Shown here in pieces: positions 8,688-18,256 of a DNA stretch of 46,198 bases (positions within the stretch are counted from its first letter, which is position 1; every line of letters begins with the position of its first letter). The DNA comes from Sediminibacterium ginsengisoli (GTDB lineage: Bacteria; Bacteroidota; Bacteroidia; Chitinophagales; Chitinophagaceae). The notes under the pieces were generated by a model that saw nothing but the letters and a program-made list of their open reading frames with translations, ran no database searches and was not told the origin of the DNA. Position numbers and translations under genes: made by a program. The DNA lies in NCBI GenBank assembly GCA_945901845.1, contig CAMDLR010000016.1:1-46198 (forward strand), written 5' to 3'.

Positions 8688-11600
8688 ATGCAACTGAAAG
8701 GTTTAGTTAGATTCTTTGCGATAGCGCTGATTTTGATTTGTTTATACCAGCTATCATTTACTTGGTTTGTTCGTAGTCACGAAAAAGCAATGGATGAAAA
8801 AGCACAGGCTTGGATGAAAAGATTTCCAACGCCAGAACAGCAATATCCAGGTGATAAAGATAAGCAGGCGATTTATGCCGATAGTTTAGCGGAAGTTAAA
8901 AAGGAAAGAGTACTTCGTTTATTGGACAGTACCAAAGAAACCAAATTAGCTTTTGGCCTTGTAACATACCGTAGTGCTAAAGAAAGTGAATTGATGCTTG
9001 GTCTTGACTTACAAGGTGGTATGAGTGTTACGATGGAAGTAGGTTTAGATGGTTTAATTAAATCATTAGCGAACTACACCAAAGATGCCAACTTTAATAA
9101 GGCATTAGATAACGCTGTAGCCCGCAAAGCAAACAGTGGCAATAACCTTATTACTTTGTTTGAAGAAGAATTTAAAAAAGTAAACCCTACAGGTAAACTA
9201 GCCCCATACTTTGCTGCGCGCAGTAATGGAAAAGTGAAATTTGATGCATCTGATAATGCAGTTAACGAATATTTAACCGCACAAGCAACCGCAGCGTTTA
9301 ATAATACCTACCGCATTTTACGTACAAGAATTGACCGTTTTGGTGTTGCTTCTCCAAGTATCAATCCAGATCCAGCAAAAGGTATTATCAATATTGAATT
9401 AGCAGGTGTGAATGATAAAGAGCGTGTACGTTCTTATTTACAGTCTACTGCCAACCTTCAGTTTTTTGAAGTATATACTTTTGAAAGCACCGACTTACAA
9501 AATGGTATAGTTGCTGCTGATAAAGCAGTGCAAGATATGCTTGAAGGCGCGCCAGCTACTAATGACACTACTGTTGTAAAAGATACGGCTGCTAAAAAAG
9601 CAACCGCTTCATTAAAAGATAGCGCAAATGCTAACCCAATTGCACGTTTAGTGCAGTTTACACAACCATATAACAATGGTGCTGGAAAAACTGTTTTCCC
9701 TGCATCAATTGGTTATATTCAATCTAAAGATACCGGTACTTTAAATAGTTATTTAAGACTTGATTTTGTAAAAAACAAATTCCCTGCTAACCTACAATTC
9801 ATGTATGGTAAAGCAGAAGCAAGTAACGATCCTAAATTAAAAGACATCCTTACTTTATATGCAATTAAAACATTAGACAATGGTCAGGCCGAATTAGAAG
9901 GAGATCATATTTCTAGTGCTTCTCAAGATTATGATGAGCGTGGTGCAATTGCTATCAAAATGAACATGGATAAAATTGGTACCAACTTGTGGGCTAAAAT
10001 GACCACTAAAAATGCTGGTAAACCTATCGCTATTGTACTCGATAATTTCGTGTACTCTGCACCAAATGTAAATGAGCCAATCACTACAGGTAACTCTCAA
10101 ATTAGTGGTAGCTATTCATTAAAGGAAGCACAAGATTTATCTGAAATATTAGAGAGCGGTAAATTACCAGCCCCTGCTAAAATTGTTCAAGAACAACAAG
10201 TAGGCCCTACCCTTGGTAAAGAATCTATTATGGGTGGTGGACTTTCATTCTTTATTTCTTTCTTGGTCATTTTTGCCCTCATGCTACTTTACTTTAATAC
10301 AGCAGGATGGGTTGCAAACATTGCACTTATCTTAAACTTATTATTTACGGTTGGTATTTTAAGTGCCCTTGGATTTACATTAACTGCACCAGGTATTGCC
10401 GGTTTGGTACTTACCATTGGTATGGCGGTAGATACCAACGTACTTATATTTGAGCGAATCAAAGAAGAACTTACAAAAGGTAAGAGCTATCCACTTGCTG
10501 TAACAGATGGTTATAAAAGATCATTAGCGCCAGTACTTGATGGACACATCACTACCCTATTAACAGCCATTATTTTAGCATACTTTGGACTTGGTCCAGT
10601 ACTTGGTTTTGCAACTACTCAAATCATTGGTATTTTATTATCATTGTTTTGTGGTATCCTAGTTTCAAGATTAATTACAGACTGGTACACCAATAAAAAT
10701 AGACACCTCGAATACTTTACTGGTATTTCTAGATCTATATTCCAAAAGGCACAGTTCAAGTTTATCGAATACCGCAAATTTGCATATGGTTTATCTGCTG
10801 TGATATTTGTACTAGGTGTTGCAAGTTTCTTTAATGGTTTTGACGAAGGTGTTGAATTTGCAGGTGGCCGTAGCTACACGATAAAGTTTGACAAACCAGT
10901 AAACGTTGAAGAAGTTAGAAATGAACTAAAAGCAGTATTTGGTGAAGCACCAATTATTAAAACGGTAAATTCTAACAACCAATTAAACATTACCACTTCT
11001 TACAAAATCAAAGAAACAGGTAACAACGTAGATTCACTCGTTGAAAAATTGTTGTTTACAGGTTTAATTAAACAATTACCTGCAAAAGTTACATTCTCAG
11101 AATTTGAAACCAAATACAAACAAAGTTCTCAAACTGTATTACCTACTATCTCTGACGACTTAAAAGCAGGTGCTACCAAAGCAACTGTAATAGCGATGAT
11201 GGTGATTTGCTTGTTTATCTTTATTCGTTTTAGAGACTGGAGATATTCTTTGGGAACTATTTTTGCCCTAATGCACGATGTGTTTGTAACACTTATCATA
11301 TTTAGCTTTGCACGTACGATTGTTCCGTTCCCGCTAGAAATTGATCAGCACTTTATTGCTGCCGTGTTAACTGTAATTGGTTTTAGTATGAACGATACGA
11401 TCATCGTATACGACCGAATTAGAGAAGATAGCAGACTACACCCGAACTTAGACAATCATACGGTGATTAATAAAGCGATTAATGAAACACTAAGCCGTAC
11501 CATCATGACTTCATTAACTGTATTCTTAACCATCTTAATATTATTCATATTTGGTGGTGAAGTAACCAAAGGTTTTGCCTTTGCCATGTTAGTGGGTGTT

Positions 11601-11693
11601 ATCACTGGTACTTACTCTTCAATCTTTGTTGCAGCTCCAATCTTAGTTGATTTTTCGAAAAACAAAAAACTAAGTAGTGCATCTAAAAAATAA
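8688..11693 (+). CDS. secDF: Fused SecDF protein-export membrane protein
   Basis: Proton-motive-force-driven accessory subunit of the Sec translocon, helping to complete export into the periplasm. The 1001-residue chain joins SecD (about 1-640) and SecF (about 680-1000) in one uninterrupted frame, a normal arrangement in Bacteroidota. The SecD part shows an N-terminal membrane helix, the GLDLQGGMSVTMEV motif, a large periplasmic region, and a membrane block with GMAVDTNVLIFERIKEE. The SecF part shows FAGGRSYTIKF and the matching GFSMNDTIIVYDRIRED motif. About twelve membrane segments are expected. SecG is encoded separately near 30,840. The gene ends just before a bidirectional terminator. 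Confidence 0.97.
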   Translation: MQLKGLVRFFAIALILICLYQLSFTWFVRSHEKAMDEKAQAWMKRFPTPEQQYPGDKDKQAIYADSLAEVKKERVLRLLDSTKETKLAFGLVTYRSAKESELMLGLDLQGGMSVTMEVGLDGLIKSLANYTKDANFNKALDNAVARKANSGNNLITLFEEEFKKVNPTGKLAPYFAARSNGKVKFDASDNAVNEYLTAQATAAFNNTYRILRTRIDRFGVASPSINPDPAKGIINIELAGVNDKERVRSYLQSTANLQFFEVYTFESTDLQNGIVAADKAVQDMLEGAPATNDTTVVKDTAAKKATASLKDSANANPIARLVQFTQPYNNGAGKTVFPASIGYIQSKDTGTLNSYLRLDFVKNKFPANLQFMYGKAEASNDPKLKDILTLYAIKTLDNGQAELEGDHISSASQDYDERGAIAIKMNMDKIGTNLWAKMTTKNAGKPIAIVLDNFVYSAPNVNEPITTGNSQISGSYSLKEAQDLSEILESGKLPAPAKIVQEQQVGPTLGKESIMGGGLSFFISFLVIFALMLLYFNTAGWVANIALILNLLFTVGILSALGFTLTAPGIAGLVLTIGMAVDTNVLIFERIKEELTKGKSYPLAVTDGYKRSLAPVLDGHITTLLTAIILAYFGLGPVLGFATTQIIGILLSLFCGILVSRLITDWYTNKNRHLEYFTGISRSIFQKAQFKFIEYRKFAYGLSAVIFVLGVASFFNGFDEGVEFAGGRSYTIKFDKPVNVEEVRNELKAVFGEAPIIKTVNSNNQLNITTSYKIKETGNNVDSLVEKLLFTGLIKQLPAKVTFSEFETKYKQSSQTVLPTISDDLKAGATKATVIAMMVICLFIFIRFRDWRYSLGTIFALMHDVFVTLIIFSFARTIVPFPLEIDQHFIAAVLTVIGFSMNDTIIVYDRIREDSRLHPNLDNHTVINKAINETLSRTIMTSLTVFLTILILFIFGGEVTKGFAFAMLVGVITGTYSSIFVAAPILVDFSKNKKLSSASKK

Positions 11694-11714
11694 GAACCTT
11701 ATATAAGATTCAAT

Positions 11715-11754
11715 AAAAAAAGCCTCGCAACTTATCTAGTTGCGAGGCTTTTTT
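11715..11754. terminator. Bidirectional rho-independent terminator between secDF and iscA-like gene
   Basis: Inverted repeat with arms AAGCCTCGCAACT and AGTTGCGAGGCTT around a five-base loop, flanked by A-runs on the left and T-runs on the right. It works as a terminator on both strands and lies between two converging genes. Confidence 0.93.
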
Positions 11755-11774
11755 ATGGTTTTAATTTGATAAAA

Positions 11775-12128
11775 TTAAACGGCAAATGAAGTGCCACATC
11801 CACAAGTTTTACTTGCGTTGGGGTTGCTAAATGTAAAACCACGACTATTAAGTCCACCCTGCCAATCCACTTCCATTCCAAAAAGGTATAATTGGTGGCT
11901 TGCATTCATAATGCACTCGATTCCTTCTATTTCAAAATGTGTATCTTCTGGTAAAGGCAAGTCAAAGCCAAGTAGATAGGTCATACCGCTGCAGCCTCCG
12001 CCTTTAACGCCAATTCTAAGGCGCTGGTTGGTATCAAACCCGTCTTCTGCTATAAGACGTCTAATTTCCACTATTGCACCCGCTGTTAGGGTAACTGGGG
12101 CCGTTTGTGTTATTGTTGAGCTAGACAT
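11775..12128 (-). CDS. HesB/IscA/ErpA-type iron-sulfur cluster carrier
   Basis: Small A-type carrier that delivers Fe-S clusters to target proteins. The 117-residue product has the three conserved cysteines: C46 in GGGCSGMTY and C109/C111 in the C-terminal KTCGCGTSF motif. It stands alone, not next to other isc or suf genes, so assignment to IscA, ErpA or SufA is not possible from context. The ATG at 12128 lies 16 bases after a minus-strand -7 element. Confidence 0.93.
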   Translation of the reverse strand: MSSSTITQTAPVTLTAGAIVEIRRLIAEDGFDTNQRLRIGVKGGGCSGMTYLLGFDLPLPEDTHFEIEGIECIMNASHQLYLFGMEVDWQGGLNSRGFTFSNPNASKTCGCGTSFAV

Positions 12129-12144
12129 AGTATCTAATTTTGTG

Positions 12145-12152
12145 CAAAGCTA
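12145..12152 (-). promoter_or_regulatory. Candidate -7 element for the IscA-like gene
   Basis: TAGCTTTG on the minus strand (exact TAnnTTTG, followed by C) ends 16 bases before the ATG at 12128. It forms a compact divergent promoter pair with the plus-strand element at 12175-12182. Confidence 0.55.
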
Positions 12153-12174
12153 CTAAGAGCAGCTCAGATTGCCT

Positions 12175-12182
12175 TATTTTTG
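12175..12182 (+). promoter_or_regulatory. Candidate -7 element for the DUF7935-like / mutase operon
   Basis: TATTTTTG on the plus strand, an exact TAnnTTTG match, lies 14 bases before the ATG at 12197. Confidence 0.5.
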
Positions 12183-12196
12183 GTAAAATTTACAAG

Positions 12197-12715
12197 ATGC
12201 TTGACACATCAACCGTATTAACAGTTGTCATCGCCGTTATCATTGGCTTATTTATAGCGGTCCTCATTTACCTGCAACAAAAAATTGGTGTGGCCACCAA
12301 ATCCATAGATAAGGATACCAAAATACTAAAACTACAAGCCTACGAAAGATTAATATTACTAGCCAACCGCATCGCAGTACCTGGTTTAATTACCCGTTTA
12401 CAAAACGATGGTAAAAGTAACTCAACCCTTTCTGCCACCGATCAACAACTACTGCTCGTGTCAACAATCAAAGAGGAGTTTGAACACAATGTTACCCAAC
12501 AACTATATGTGTCAAAAACAGCTTGGGATGCAGTTACTAATTTTAAAGAAAAAAATATACTCCTGATTCATCAAGCGGCTGCAACATTACCAACTGGATC
12601 AAACGCCGGGGAACTCAATAGATTACTCATCAGTTTTTTAGGAAGCGACCCTGCTGGAGATATGCACCAACTCGTAAGTGAGGTTTTAAGTTTAGAAGTA
12701 AAACAAATTTTATAA
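12197..12715 (+). CDS. Membrane-anchored conserved hypothetical upstream of the mutase
   Basis: A 172-residue protein with one N-terminal transmembrane helix (about residues 6-26, [17 protein letters not shown]) followed by a soluble, mostly helical domain. It resembles conserved Bacteroidota hypotheticals; I recall a DUF7935-like family but cannot verify it. The ATG at 12197 follows a -7 element; an earlier in-frame start at 12140 would precede that element and add an unlikely N-terminus. Its stop overlaps the mutase start by one base (TAATG), so the two are probably translationally coupled, which hints at a linked role without proving one. Confidence 0.75.
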   Translation: MLDTSTVLTVVIAVIIGLFIAVLIYLQQKIGVATKSIDKDTKILKLQAYERLILLANRIAVPGLITRLQNDGKSNSTLSATDQQLLLVSTIKEEFEHNVTQQLYVSKTAWDAVTNFKEKNILLIHQAAATLPTGSNAGELNRLLISFLGSDPAGDMHQLVSEVLSLEVKQIL

Positions 12716-14286
12716 TGAGCACGCCAATAAATAAAAAAACAGATAGCGGCATTGCCATTAAAACGCTATACAACGCTTCAGATATTGCGAATAATAAACA
12801 AGCGATAGAAAATTTACAACCTGGTCAGTTCCCCTACACGAGAGGCGTTCAGCCAGATATGTACCTAGGCAAACTTTGGACAATGCGCCAGTATGCCGGT
12901 TTTTCTACCGCCGAAGAAAGCAATAAGCGTTACCATTATTTATTATCGCAAGGTGTGATGGGCCTGAGTGTAGCCTTTGATTTACCTACCCAAATTGGCT
13001 ATGATAGTGACCATGAATTAGCAGAAGGCGAAGTAGGCAAAGTGGGCGTTGCCATTGATAGTATCGATGACATGGAAATTCTTTTTAAAGGAATTGACCT
13101 AGAAAAAGTAAGCACTTCCATGACCATCAATGCAACCGGTTTTATTTTATTGGCGTTTTATGTGGCAATCGCCAAAAAACAAGGCGCCGATTTACACAAA
13201 CTTACAGGCACCATACAAAATGATATTTTAAAAGAATACGCTGCAAGAGGCACTTATATTTATCCGCCTAAACCTTCCATGCGTATCATTACTGATATTT
13301 TTGAATGGTGTAGCAGTAACGTTCCTAAATGGAATACCATTTCTATTTCAGGCTATCATATTAGAGAAGCTGGTAGCACTGCGGTTCAAGAAATTGCATT
13401 TACATTAAGCAATGGTAAAGCCTATGTAAAAGCGGCCATCGAAAAAGGAATGGACATCAATGTTTTTGGTAAAAGACTCTCCTTCTTTTTTAATGCCCAC
13501 AATAATTTATTTGAAGAAATAGCAAAATTTAGAGCAGCCCGTACGATGTGGGCTTCTATCATGCAAAAACTTGGGGCCACAGATCCTAAAGCACTCATGC
13601 TTCGCTTTCATACACAAACAGGTGGTGCTACACTCACTGCGCAACAACCACTTAATAATATTAGCCGCGTAACCATTCAAACCCTTGCCGCTGTTTTAGG
13701 CGGTACACAAAGTTTGCATACCAATGGATACGACGAAGCCCTCAATTTACCTACCGAAGAAGCTGCGCGTATTGCTTTAAGAACCCAACAAATTGTAGCT
13801 TTTGAAAGTGGCGCACCAGATACCGTAGACCCGCTAGCTGGAAGTTATTTTATTGAAAGCCTTACCGCAGAGGTAGAAAAAAAGGCATGGGAACTGATTG
13901 CCAAAATAGATGCCATGGGTGGTAGTGTAGCAGCTATAGAATCTGGTTTTATGCAAGATGAAATTGCAAAGAGCGCTTATGCGTATCAAAAAGAAATTGA
14001 ATCTGGCGAAAAAATAATTGTGGGCGTTAATAAATTTACCATCGATGAAGCCCCTACTAATATTGCATTTAAAATAGATGATAGTATTAGACAGGTTCAA
14101 ATTGAAAAAATAAATACAATCAAACAAAATAGAGACAACGCTAAAGTTGTAGCTTGTTTAGATGCTATTACAACCGCAGCAAAAGGTACTGATAACATCA
14201 TGCCATTTGTGGTTGAAGCAGTAGAAAACAAAGCAACACTTGGTGAAATATCAAATGCCTTACGCTCTGTATTTGGCGAATTTTAA
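12715..14286 (+). CDS. Methylmalonyl-CoA mutase large (catalytic) subunit, no B12 domain
   Basis: Catalytic TIM-barrel subunit of the mutase that interconverts methylmalonyl-CoA and succinyl-CoA using adenosylcobalamin. The 523 residues correspond to the barrel part only; the C-terminal cobalamin-binding domain (DxHxxG) of single-chain enzymes is absent, as in split mutases with a separate small subunit. Residues matching the substrate-selective Tyr89 and Arg207 of the Propionibacterium enzyme are kept (Y50 in QPDMY, R178 in [10 protein letters not shown]), as is the catalytic His244 (H215 in SGYH). This favours methylmalonyl-CoA over isobutyryl-CoA. No small subunit, epimerase or meaB lies nearby. 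Downstream, the amidohydrolase gene starts after 17 bases. Confidence 0.88.
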   Translation: MSTPINKKTDSGIAIKTLYNASDIANNKQAIENLQPGQFPYTRGVQPDMYLGKLWTMRQYAGFSTAEESNKRYHYLLSQGVMGLSVAFDLPTQIGYDSDHELAEGEVGKVGVAIDSIDDMEILFKGIDLEKVSTSMTINATGFILLAFYVAIAKKQGADLHKLTGTIQNDILKEYAARGTYIYPPKPSMRIITDIFEWCSSNVPKWNTISISGYHIREAGSTAVQEIAFTLSNGKAYVKAAIEKGMDINVFGKRLSFFFNAHNNLFEEIAKFRAARTMWASIMQKLGATDPKALMLRFHTQTGGATLTAQQPLNNISRVTIQTLAAVLGGTQSLHTNGYDEALNLPTEEAARIALRTQQIVAFESGAPDTVDPLAGSYFIESLTAEVEKKAWELIAKIDAMGGSVAAIESGFMQDEIAKSAYAYQKEIESGEKIIVGVNKFTIDEAPTNIAFKIDDSIRQVQIEKINTIKQNRDNAKVVACLDAITTAAKGTDNIMPFVVEAVENKATLGEISNALRSVFGEF

Positions 14287-14303
14287 ATTATAAAATATAC
14301 ATC

Positions 14304-15623
14304 ATGAAAAATATATTGTTAAGTACCCTTTTTGTAAGCGCATCATTACTAGCGAATGCACAAAAAAAACAAGTGGTTCAGGCCAACACCCCTCCTGCTA
14401 ATTACTTGCAACTTGTAAAAGATATTACACCACAGTTAACCACATGGCGTAGACATTTTCATGAAAATCCAGAACTTAGCAACCGCGAATTTAATACGGG
14501 CAAATACATTGCCAATTACATGCGCTCTATTGGTTATGAAGTAAAAGAAAATGTTGCTAATACCGGTGTGGTCGCTATTTTAAAAGGTGGCAAACCAGGT
14601 CCTGTTGTTGCGCTAAGAGCAGATATTGACGCCTTACCCGTAACAGAAAGAAATAGTTTACCCTTTGCTTCTAAAGTAGTTACAGAATACAATGGTCAAA
14701 AAGTTGGGGTGATGCACGCATGTGGTCATGACGCACATACTTCTATTTTAATGGGCACAGCAACCGTACTGAAAAAAATGCAAGCAGACGTTCCAGGCAC
14801 TGTGGTATTTTTATTTCAACCAGCCGAAGAAGGTTCTCCAGAAGGTGAAGAAGGTGGCGCGCAACTTATGATTAAGCAAGGTGTATTAGAAAATCCAAAA
14901 GTAGACGTTGTGTTTGGTATGCATATTAAAACTGAAGTGCCGGTTGGTGAAATTCAGTATAAAGCTCAGGGCTTTATGGCTTCTTCCGATTGGATTAAAA
15001 TTGTAGTGAACGGTAAAGGTGCACATGGCTCAAAACCATGGACTGGCGTGGATCCTATTGCAGCATCAGCTCAAATTATTCAGGGGCTTCAAAATATTGT
15101 GAGTAGACAAATGGAACTTACCAAAGCACCCGTTGTTATTACTATTGGCGCTATTCATGGTGGTGTTAGAAATAATATTATTCCAGAGTCTTGTGAAATG
15201 ATTGGTACTTTAAGAACCCTAGATCCGGGCATGCAAAAAGAATTACACGAACGTATTAAAAACACGGTAAGCCATATTGCAGCTAGTGCTGGTGCGACTG
15301 CAGATGTTACCATTAGTACCAAAACACTTGTTACCTATAACGATCCTGCACTCGTAAAACTAACTGTTCCATTTTTAGAAACTGCAGCTGGTAAAGGCAA
15401 TGTGAAAGAAAGAGATTGGGATACCGGTGCCGAAGACTTTTCATTTTTTGGTGAAAAAACACCTACGTTTTTCTTTTACTTAGGTGCCATGCCTAAAGGC
15501 ATGAAGCCTGCAGATGCATCACTACACCATACACCAGCATTTTTTATTGATGAGTCTGGATTTGATTTGGGTGTCAAAGCTTTTTGTCAATTGGTGTTTG
15601 ATTACGCGGGCACCAAAAAGTAA
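14304..15623 (+). CDS. Secreted M20D-family amidohydrolase (hippurate/N-acyl-amino-acid hydrolase type)
   Basis: Dinuclear metal hydrolase of the M20D peptidase group, which removes acyl groups from amino acids or similar conjugates. The 439-residue product starts with a signal peptide (about 1-19, cut after LANA-Q), so it probably acts in the periplasm. Metal and catalytic motifs are visible: RADIDALPV, MHACGHDAHTS with the metal-binding cysteine, and QPAEEG, then a lid domain and a C-terminal GAEDFSFF motif. It follows the mutase by 17 bases, so cotranscription is likely, although a functional link is not obvious. Its stop lies four bases from the converging YggS gene. Confidence 0.9.
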   Translation: MKNILLSTLFVSASLLANAQKKQVVQANTPPANYLQLVKDITPQLTTWRRHFHENPELSNREFNTGKYIANYMRSIGYEVKENVANTGVVAILKGGKPGPVVALRADIDALPVTERNSLPFASKVVTEYNGQKVGVMHACGHDAHTSILMGTATVLKKMQADVPGTVVFLFQPAEEGSPEGEEGGAQLMIKQGVLENPKVDVVFGMHIKTEVPVGEIQYKAQGFMASSDWIKIVVNGKGAHGSKPWTGVDPIAASAQIIQGLQNIVSRQMELTKAPVVITIGAIHGGVRNNIIPESCEMIGTLRTLDPGMQKELHERIKNTVSHIAASAGATADVTISTKTLVTYNDPALVKLTVPFLETAAGKGNVKERDWDTGAEDFSFFGEKTPTFFFYLGAMPKGMKPADASLHHTPAFFIDESGFDLGVKAFCQLVFDYAGTKK

Positions 15624-15627
15624 TTGA

Positions 15628-16281
15628 TTATTGACGTGCTCCAAAAAGCAAACTTCCTATTCTAATCATGTTACTCCCTGATTTAATGGCAAGTGCATAA
15701 TCGGCACTCATCCCCATACTTAATACAGCGTTAGTTTGTACGTTAAAGTGATGTGTTGTAAATAACTCGTGTAAGTATTTAAATTCGGTAGCAACTAGCT
15801 CCTGGTTATCAGAAAAGGACGCCATACCCATGAGCCCCTTAATGTTTACGTTGGGCAATTGCTTTGCAGTTACTAGTGTGTCAGATAATTCTAGTGCATC
15901 CATACCAAACTTCGTTTCTTCTTTGGCAATATGAACCTGCAATAAACAATCAATGACACGGTTATTTTTTAGTGCCTGCTTATTTATTTCTTGTAGTAAT
16001 TTTAAACTATCCACCCCATGAATCAGGTGTACAAATGGAGCAATGTATTTTACTTTATTGCTTTGTAAATGACCAATAAAATGCCAGTTAATATTTGCTG
16101 GTAAAACGGCCTGCTTGTCTACTAATTCTTGTACGTAATTTTCTCCAAAATCTAAGTGACCCAAATTGTAAAGCGCCTCAATATCGGAAGCTGGTTTGAG
16201 TTTACTAACAGCGACGAGCGTAACCGATTGCTTTAAAAACACTTGTTGTATGGAGTGATACGCTTCTACATTAACTGACAT
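15628..16281 (-). CDS. YggS/PLPBP-family PLP homeostasis protein
   Basis: Single-domain PLP-binding protein of the alanine-racemase-like barrel fold; family members buffer pyridoxal phosphate and affect amino-acid homeostasis. The 217-residue length is typical. The PLP lysine is K27 in VAVSKLKP. The conserved FGENYVQEL, WHFIGHLQSNK, HGVDSL and LSMGMSADY...SNMIRIGS motifs are all present. It starts eight bases after the stop of the preceding minus-strand gene, so the two probably share a transcript. Confidence 0.95.
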   Translation of the reverse strand: MSVNVEAYHSIQQVFLKQSVTLVAVSKLKPASDIEALYNLGHLDFGENYVQELVDKQAVLPANINWHFIGHLQSNKVKYIAPFVHLIHGVDSLKLLQEINKQALKNNRVIDCLLQVHIAKEETKFGMDALELSDTLVTAKQLPNVNIKGLMGMASFSDNQELVATEFKYLHELFTTHHFNVQTNAVLSMGMSADYALAIKSGSNMIRIGSLLFGARQ

Positions 16282-16289
16282 AAAGCCTA

Positions 16290-17462
16290 TTATTTATGCA
16301 AAGGTACACACAAGTGCTTATTTTCCCATATTAATGCTAGGTTGTAAGCAGGGCAACGGTATTCGAACTTTGCAACACCAATTTTACTTAGTGGGCGCTT
16401 AACTGGATTGGGTAGCATAGACGCCATATTGGCTATAAAAAACGGATACTTACTTTGTTCAATGGCTGCTTGGTCAGGTGTTTGAGATGTTATATTAGAG
16501 ATGCCGCCAAATTGAACGCGCGCCGATGATAACAAAACTTTTTCTAATGGATCTATACTTATAGCAAGTAACGAATCTGTGGTCTGTAATAAAGCAGGTG
16601 TAAGGGCTCTCAATTCACTTATATTTTGCTGTTTTCCGGCATGTAATAAACGAGCAATATGGTACATAATTACAGCAGGTTTTGCATAATGTGGCGCAAT
16701 AAAATCGGCTTTAGTTACATGCCAATTGTTTTGAATAGCAGTTGTAATAAGTTGTAAAGAAGCCGAGTCTGATGCGGTCCATTGCAAATCATAGGCATTT
16801 ACAAAACTGAGTACATTACAAAGTACTGCCATGTCAAAATCAATAGGCATTTTTTTACCAAACCAAGTAGAATAAGCAGGTAAATTTTTAAATGCAGCAA
16901 GGGAATTTTTCACGGTCTTTACTTTGGTGTTGGCATACAACTGCATGGTATCATGTATAGCAGAAGCGCGCTCCTTGGCAATCTCCGCTGCCCAAAGTAA
17001 AATAACGGTATCATCAAAATCATCAGGTAAAGACTGGGATTTATCAAAGGTATTAAGCCAGCCAGCATTTGGGAAAATTTGTGGGGTATCGGTGCGCCAA
17101 AAATTATAGGTGTCTCTCCCCTGCCTATTTTTAAACAACCCTACCGATAATAATCCATCCTTTACAATTTGGTGAATCATCCCCTGTTGAAAAGGCGTAC
17201 ACTGCTTCTCGTACTTTTTGAGGGTAAGCACAATAAGCCCCGTAAAAAATACATTTGGGTCGTTTTTACTATTATTTTTATTGTACGCATACACCCTAGT
17301 GGAAGGAAAAATACCGGGAGGAAAACCTATATTAGTTTGTTGTAAGGCCTGTATCTTTGTTAAAATCTGATAAGACCAAAGTGTATCAGTGCTAGATTGT
17401 GTGTTACCACGCACAACCAATGCACAAAAAACAACAAATAATATACTTTGGACACTTTTCAT
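16290..17462 (-). CDS. Secreted protein of unknown function (helical repeat, possible alpha-toroid)
   Basis: I do not recognise this 390-residue protein with confidence. It begins with a signal peptide (about 1-22), so it is exported. The mature part is predominantly helical with repeated amphipathic segments, and contains WRTDTPQIFPN and the acidic LPDDFDDTVILLWAAE stretch. The latter recalls the DDxxDT-like loops seen in terpenoid-cyclase/prenyltransferase alpha-toroids and related repeat proteins, but catalytic function is not supported. It is upstream of yggS in a likely two-gene operon. A weak TAAATTG match (17474-17480, minus) lies before the start. Confidence 0.72.
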   Translation of the reverse strand: MKSVQSILFVVFCALVVRGNTQSSTDTLWSYQILTKIQALQQTNIGFPPGIFPSTRVYAYNKNNSKNDPNVFFTGLIVLTLKKYEKQCTPFQQGMIHQIVKDGLLSVGLFKNRQGRDTYNFWRTDTPQIFPNAGWLNTFDKSQSLPDDFDDTVILLWAAEIAKERASAIHDTMQLYANTKVKTVKNSLAAFKNLPAYSTWFGKKMPIDFDMAVLCNVLSFVNAYDLQWTASDSASLQLITTAIQNNWHVTKADFIAPHYAKPAVIMYHIARLLHAGKQQNISELRALTPALLQTTDSLLAISIDPLEKVLLSSARVQFGGISNITSQTPDQAAIEQSKYPFFIANMASMLPNPVKRPLSKIGVAKFEYRCPAYNLALIWENKHLCVPLHK

Positions 17463-17520
17463 AAATAGGAAAGCAATTTACAAGATTCGCTGAACAAACT
17501 GACCATAAACCGTTTAACAT

Positions 17521-18162
17521 ATGTATGTAAGACTTTCTATTGTTGTTTATCCGAACTGGTTTGGTTGGGCCGGTTTTTTATCGATGGCACTATTTAGATT
17601 TCCGCTCTGGCTATCAAGTGGCCTTAGGTTTTGGAAATTAATGGGTACCGGTAAAAATGGAACTTTTGATAAAAATCCGGATTGGAAAAGATGGGCAGTA
17701 CTAGAAGTTTATGACACCCCAACAACTACCCCAACCTTTATTACTTGGTGGTGGAAAATGTTTAAAACAACCAACACTGTTTATCAATTAGAACCGATAG
17801 AAGGTCACGGACTATGGGATGGCAAACAAGTTTTTGGCGACCTACCTAAACAATCGGATTATGAAGGGAAAATAGCCGTGCTTACAAGAGCCACTATAAA
17901 ACTATCTGGACTCAAAAGATTTTGGGCACACGTAGATGCTATTGCAAGTCAAATGGCTACTGCTCCAGGATTTATAACATCGGTGGGCATTGGTGAAGTT
18001 CCATTTATAAAACAAGCCACATTTAGTATTTGGGAATCAAAAGAACTCATGCGCAGCTTTGCCTATAAACTTCCACTACATAAAGAAGTCATTAAAAAAA
18101 CACACCAAGAGAAATGGTATTCCGAAGATATGTTTACTAGGTTTAAGGTGATAGAGGATTAG
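17521..18162 (+). CDS. CrtA-like (spheroidene monooxygenase family) protein
   Basis: The 213-residue protein resembles the spheroidene monooxygenase (CrtA) family, heme-containing oxygenases acting on carotenoids in phototrophs. The C-terminal half carries the family pattern: AVLTRATIKLSGLKRFW, then GFITSVGIGEVPFIKQATFSIW and a WYSEDMFTRFKV ending. The N-terminus is hydrophobic (about 5-30). No other carotenoid gene is in the window, so the substrate is uncertain and carotenoid oxidation is only a family-based guess. The gene is followed by a plus-strand terminator hairpin at 18230. Confidence 0.75.
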   Translation: MYVRLSIVVYPNWFGWAGFLSMALFRFPLWLSSGLRFWKLMGTGKNGTFDKNPDWKRWAVLEVYDTPTTTPTFITWWWKMFKTTNTVYQLEPIEGHGLWDGKQVFGDLPKQSDYEGKIAVLTRATIKLSGLKRFWAHVDAIASQMATAPGFITSVGIGEVPFIKQATFSIWESKELMRSFAYKLPLHKEVIKKTHQEKWYSEDMFTRFKVIED

Positions 18163-18174
18163 CTTCGCTGAGTG

Positions 18175-18204
18175 CTTTTGGGATTAGCTGCGCTGATCCC
18201 AAAA
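18175..18204. repeat. Inverted repeat downstream of the CrtA-like gene
   Basis: Arms CTTTTGGGATTAGC and GCTGATCCCAAAAG (one mismatch) surround a three-base loop. The AGC-TGC-GCT core also occurs in variant form just upstream as AGCTTCGCT (18161-18169), so the two blocks look like related small palindromes. Confidence 0.8.
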
Positions 18205-18229
18205 GGGGGCTGCATACTAAAAAGCCAAC

Positions 18230-18256
18230 AAAGGGCTTCGCCCTTTTCTTTTTTTA
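18230..18256 (+). terminator. Rho-independent terminator for the CrtA-like gene
   Basis: Hairpin AAAGGGC-TTC-GCCCTTT (18230-18246) followed by a T-rich tract, with the proper orientation to end transcription of the plus-strand gene at 18162. Confidence 0.8.

Noticed and set aside
8688..11693. SecD and SecF read as one frame through an assembly error
   Set aside because: Fused SecDF is normal in Bacteroidota and the frame is continuous with all motifs intact.
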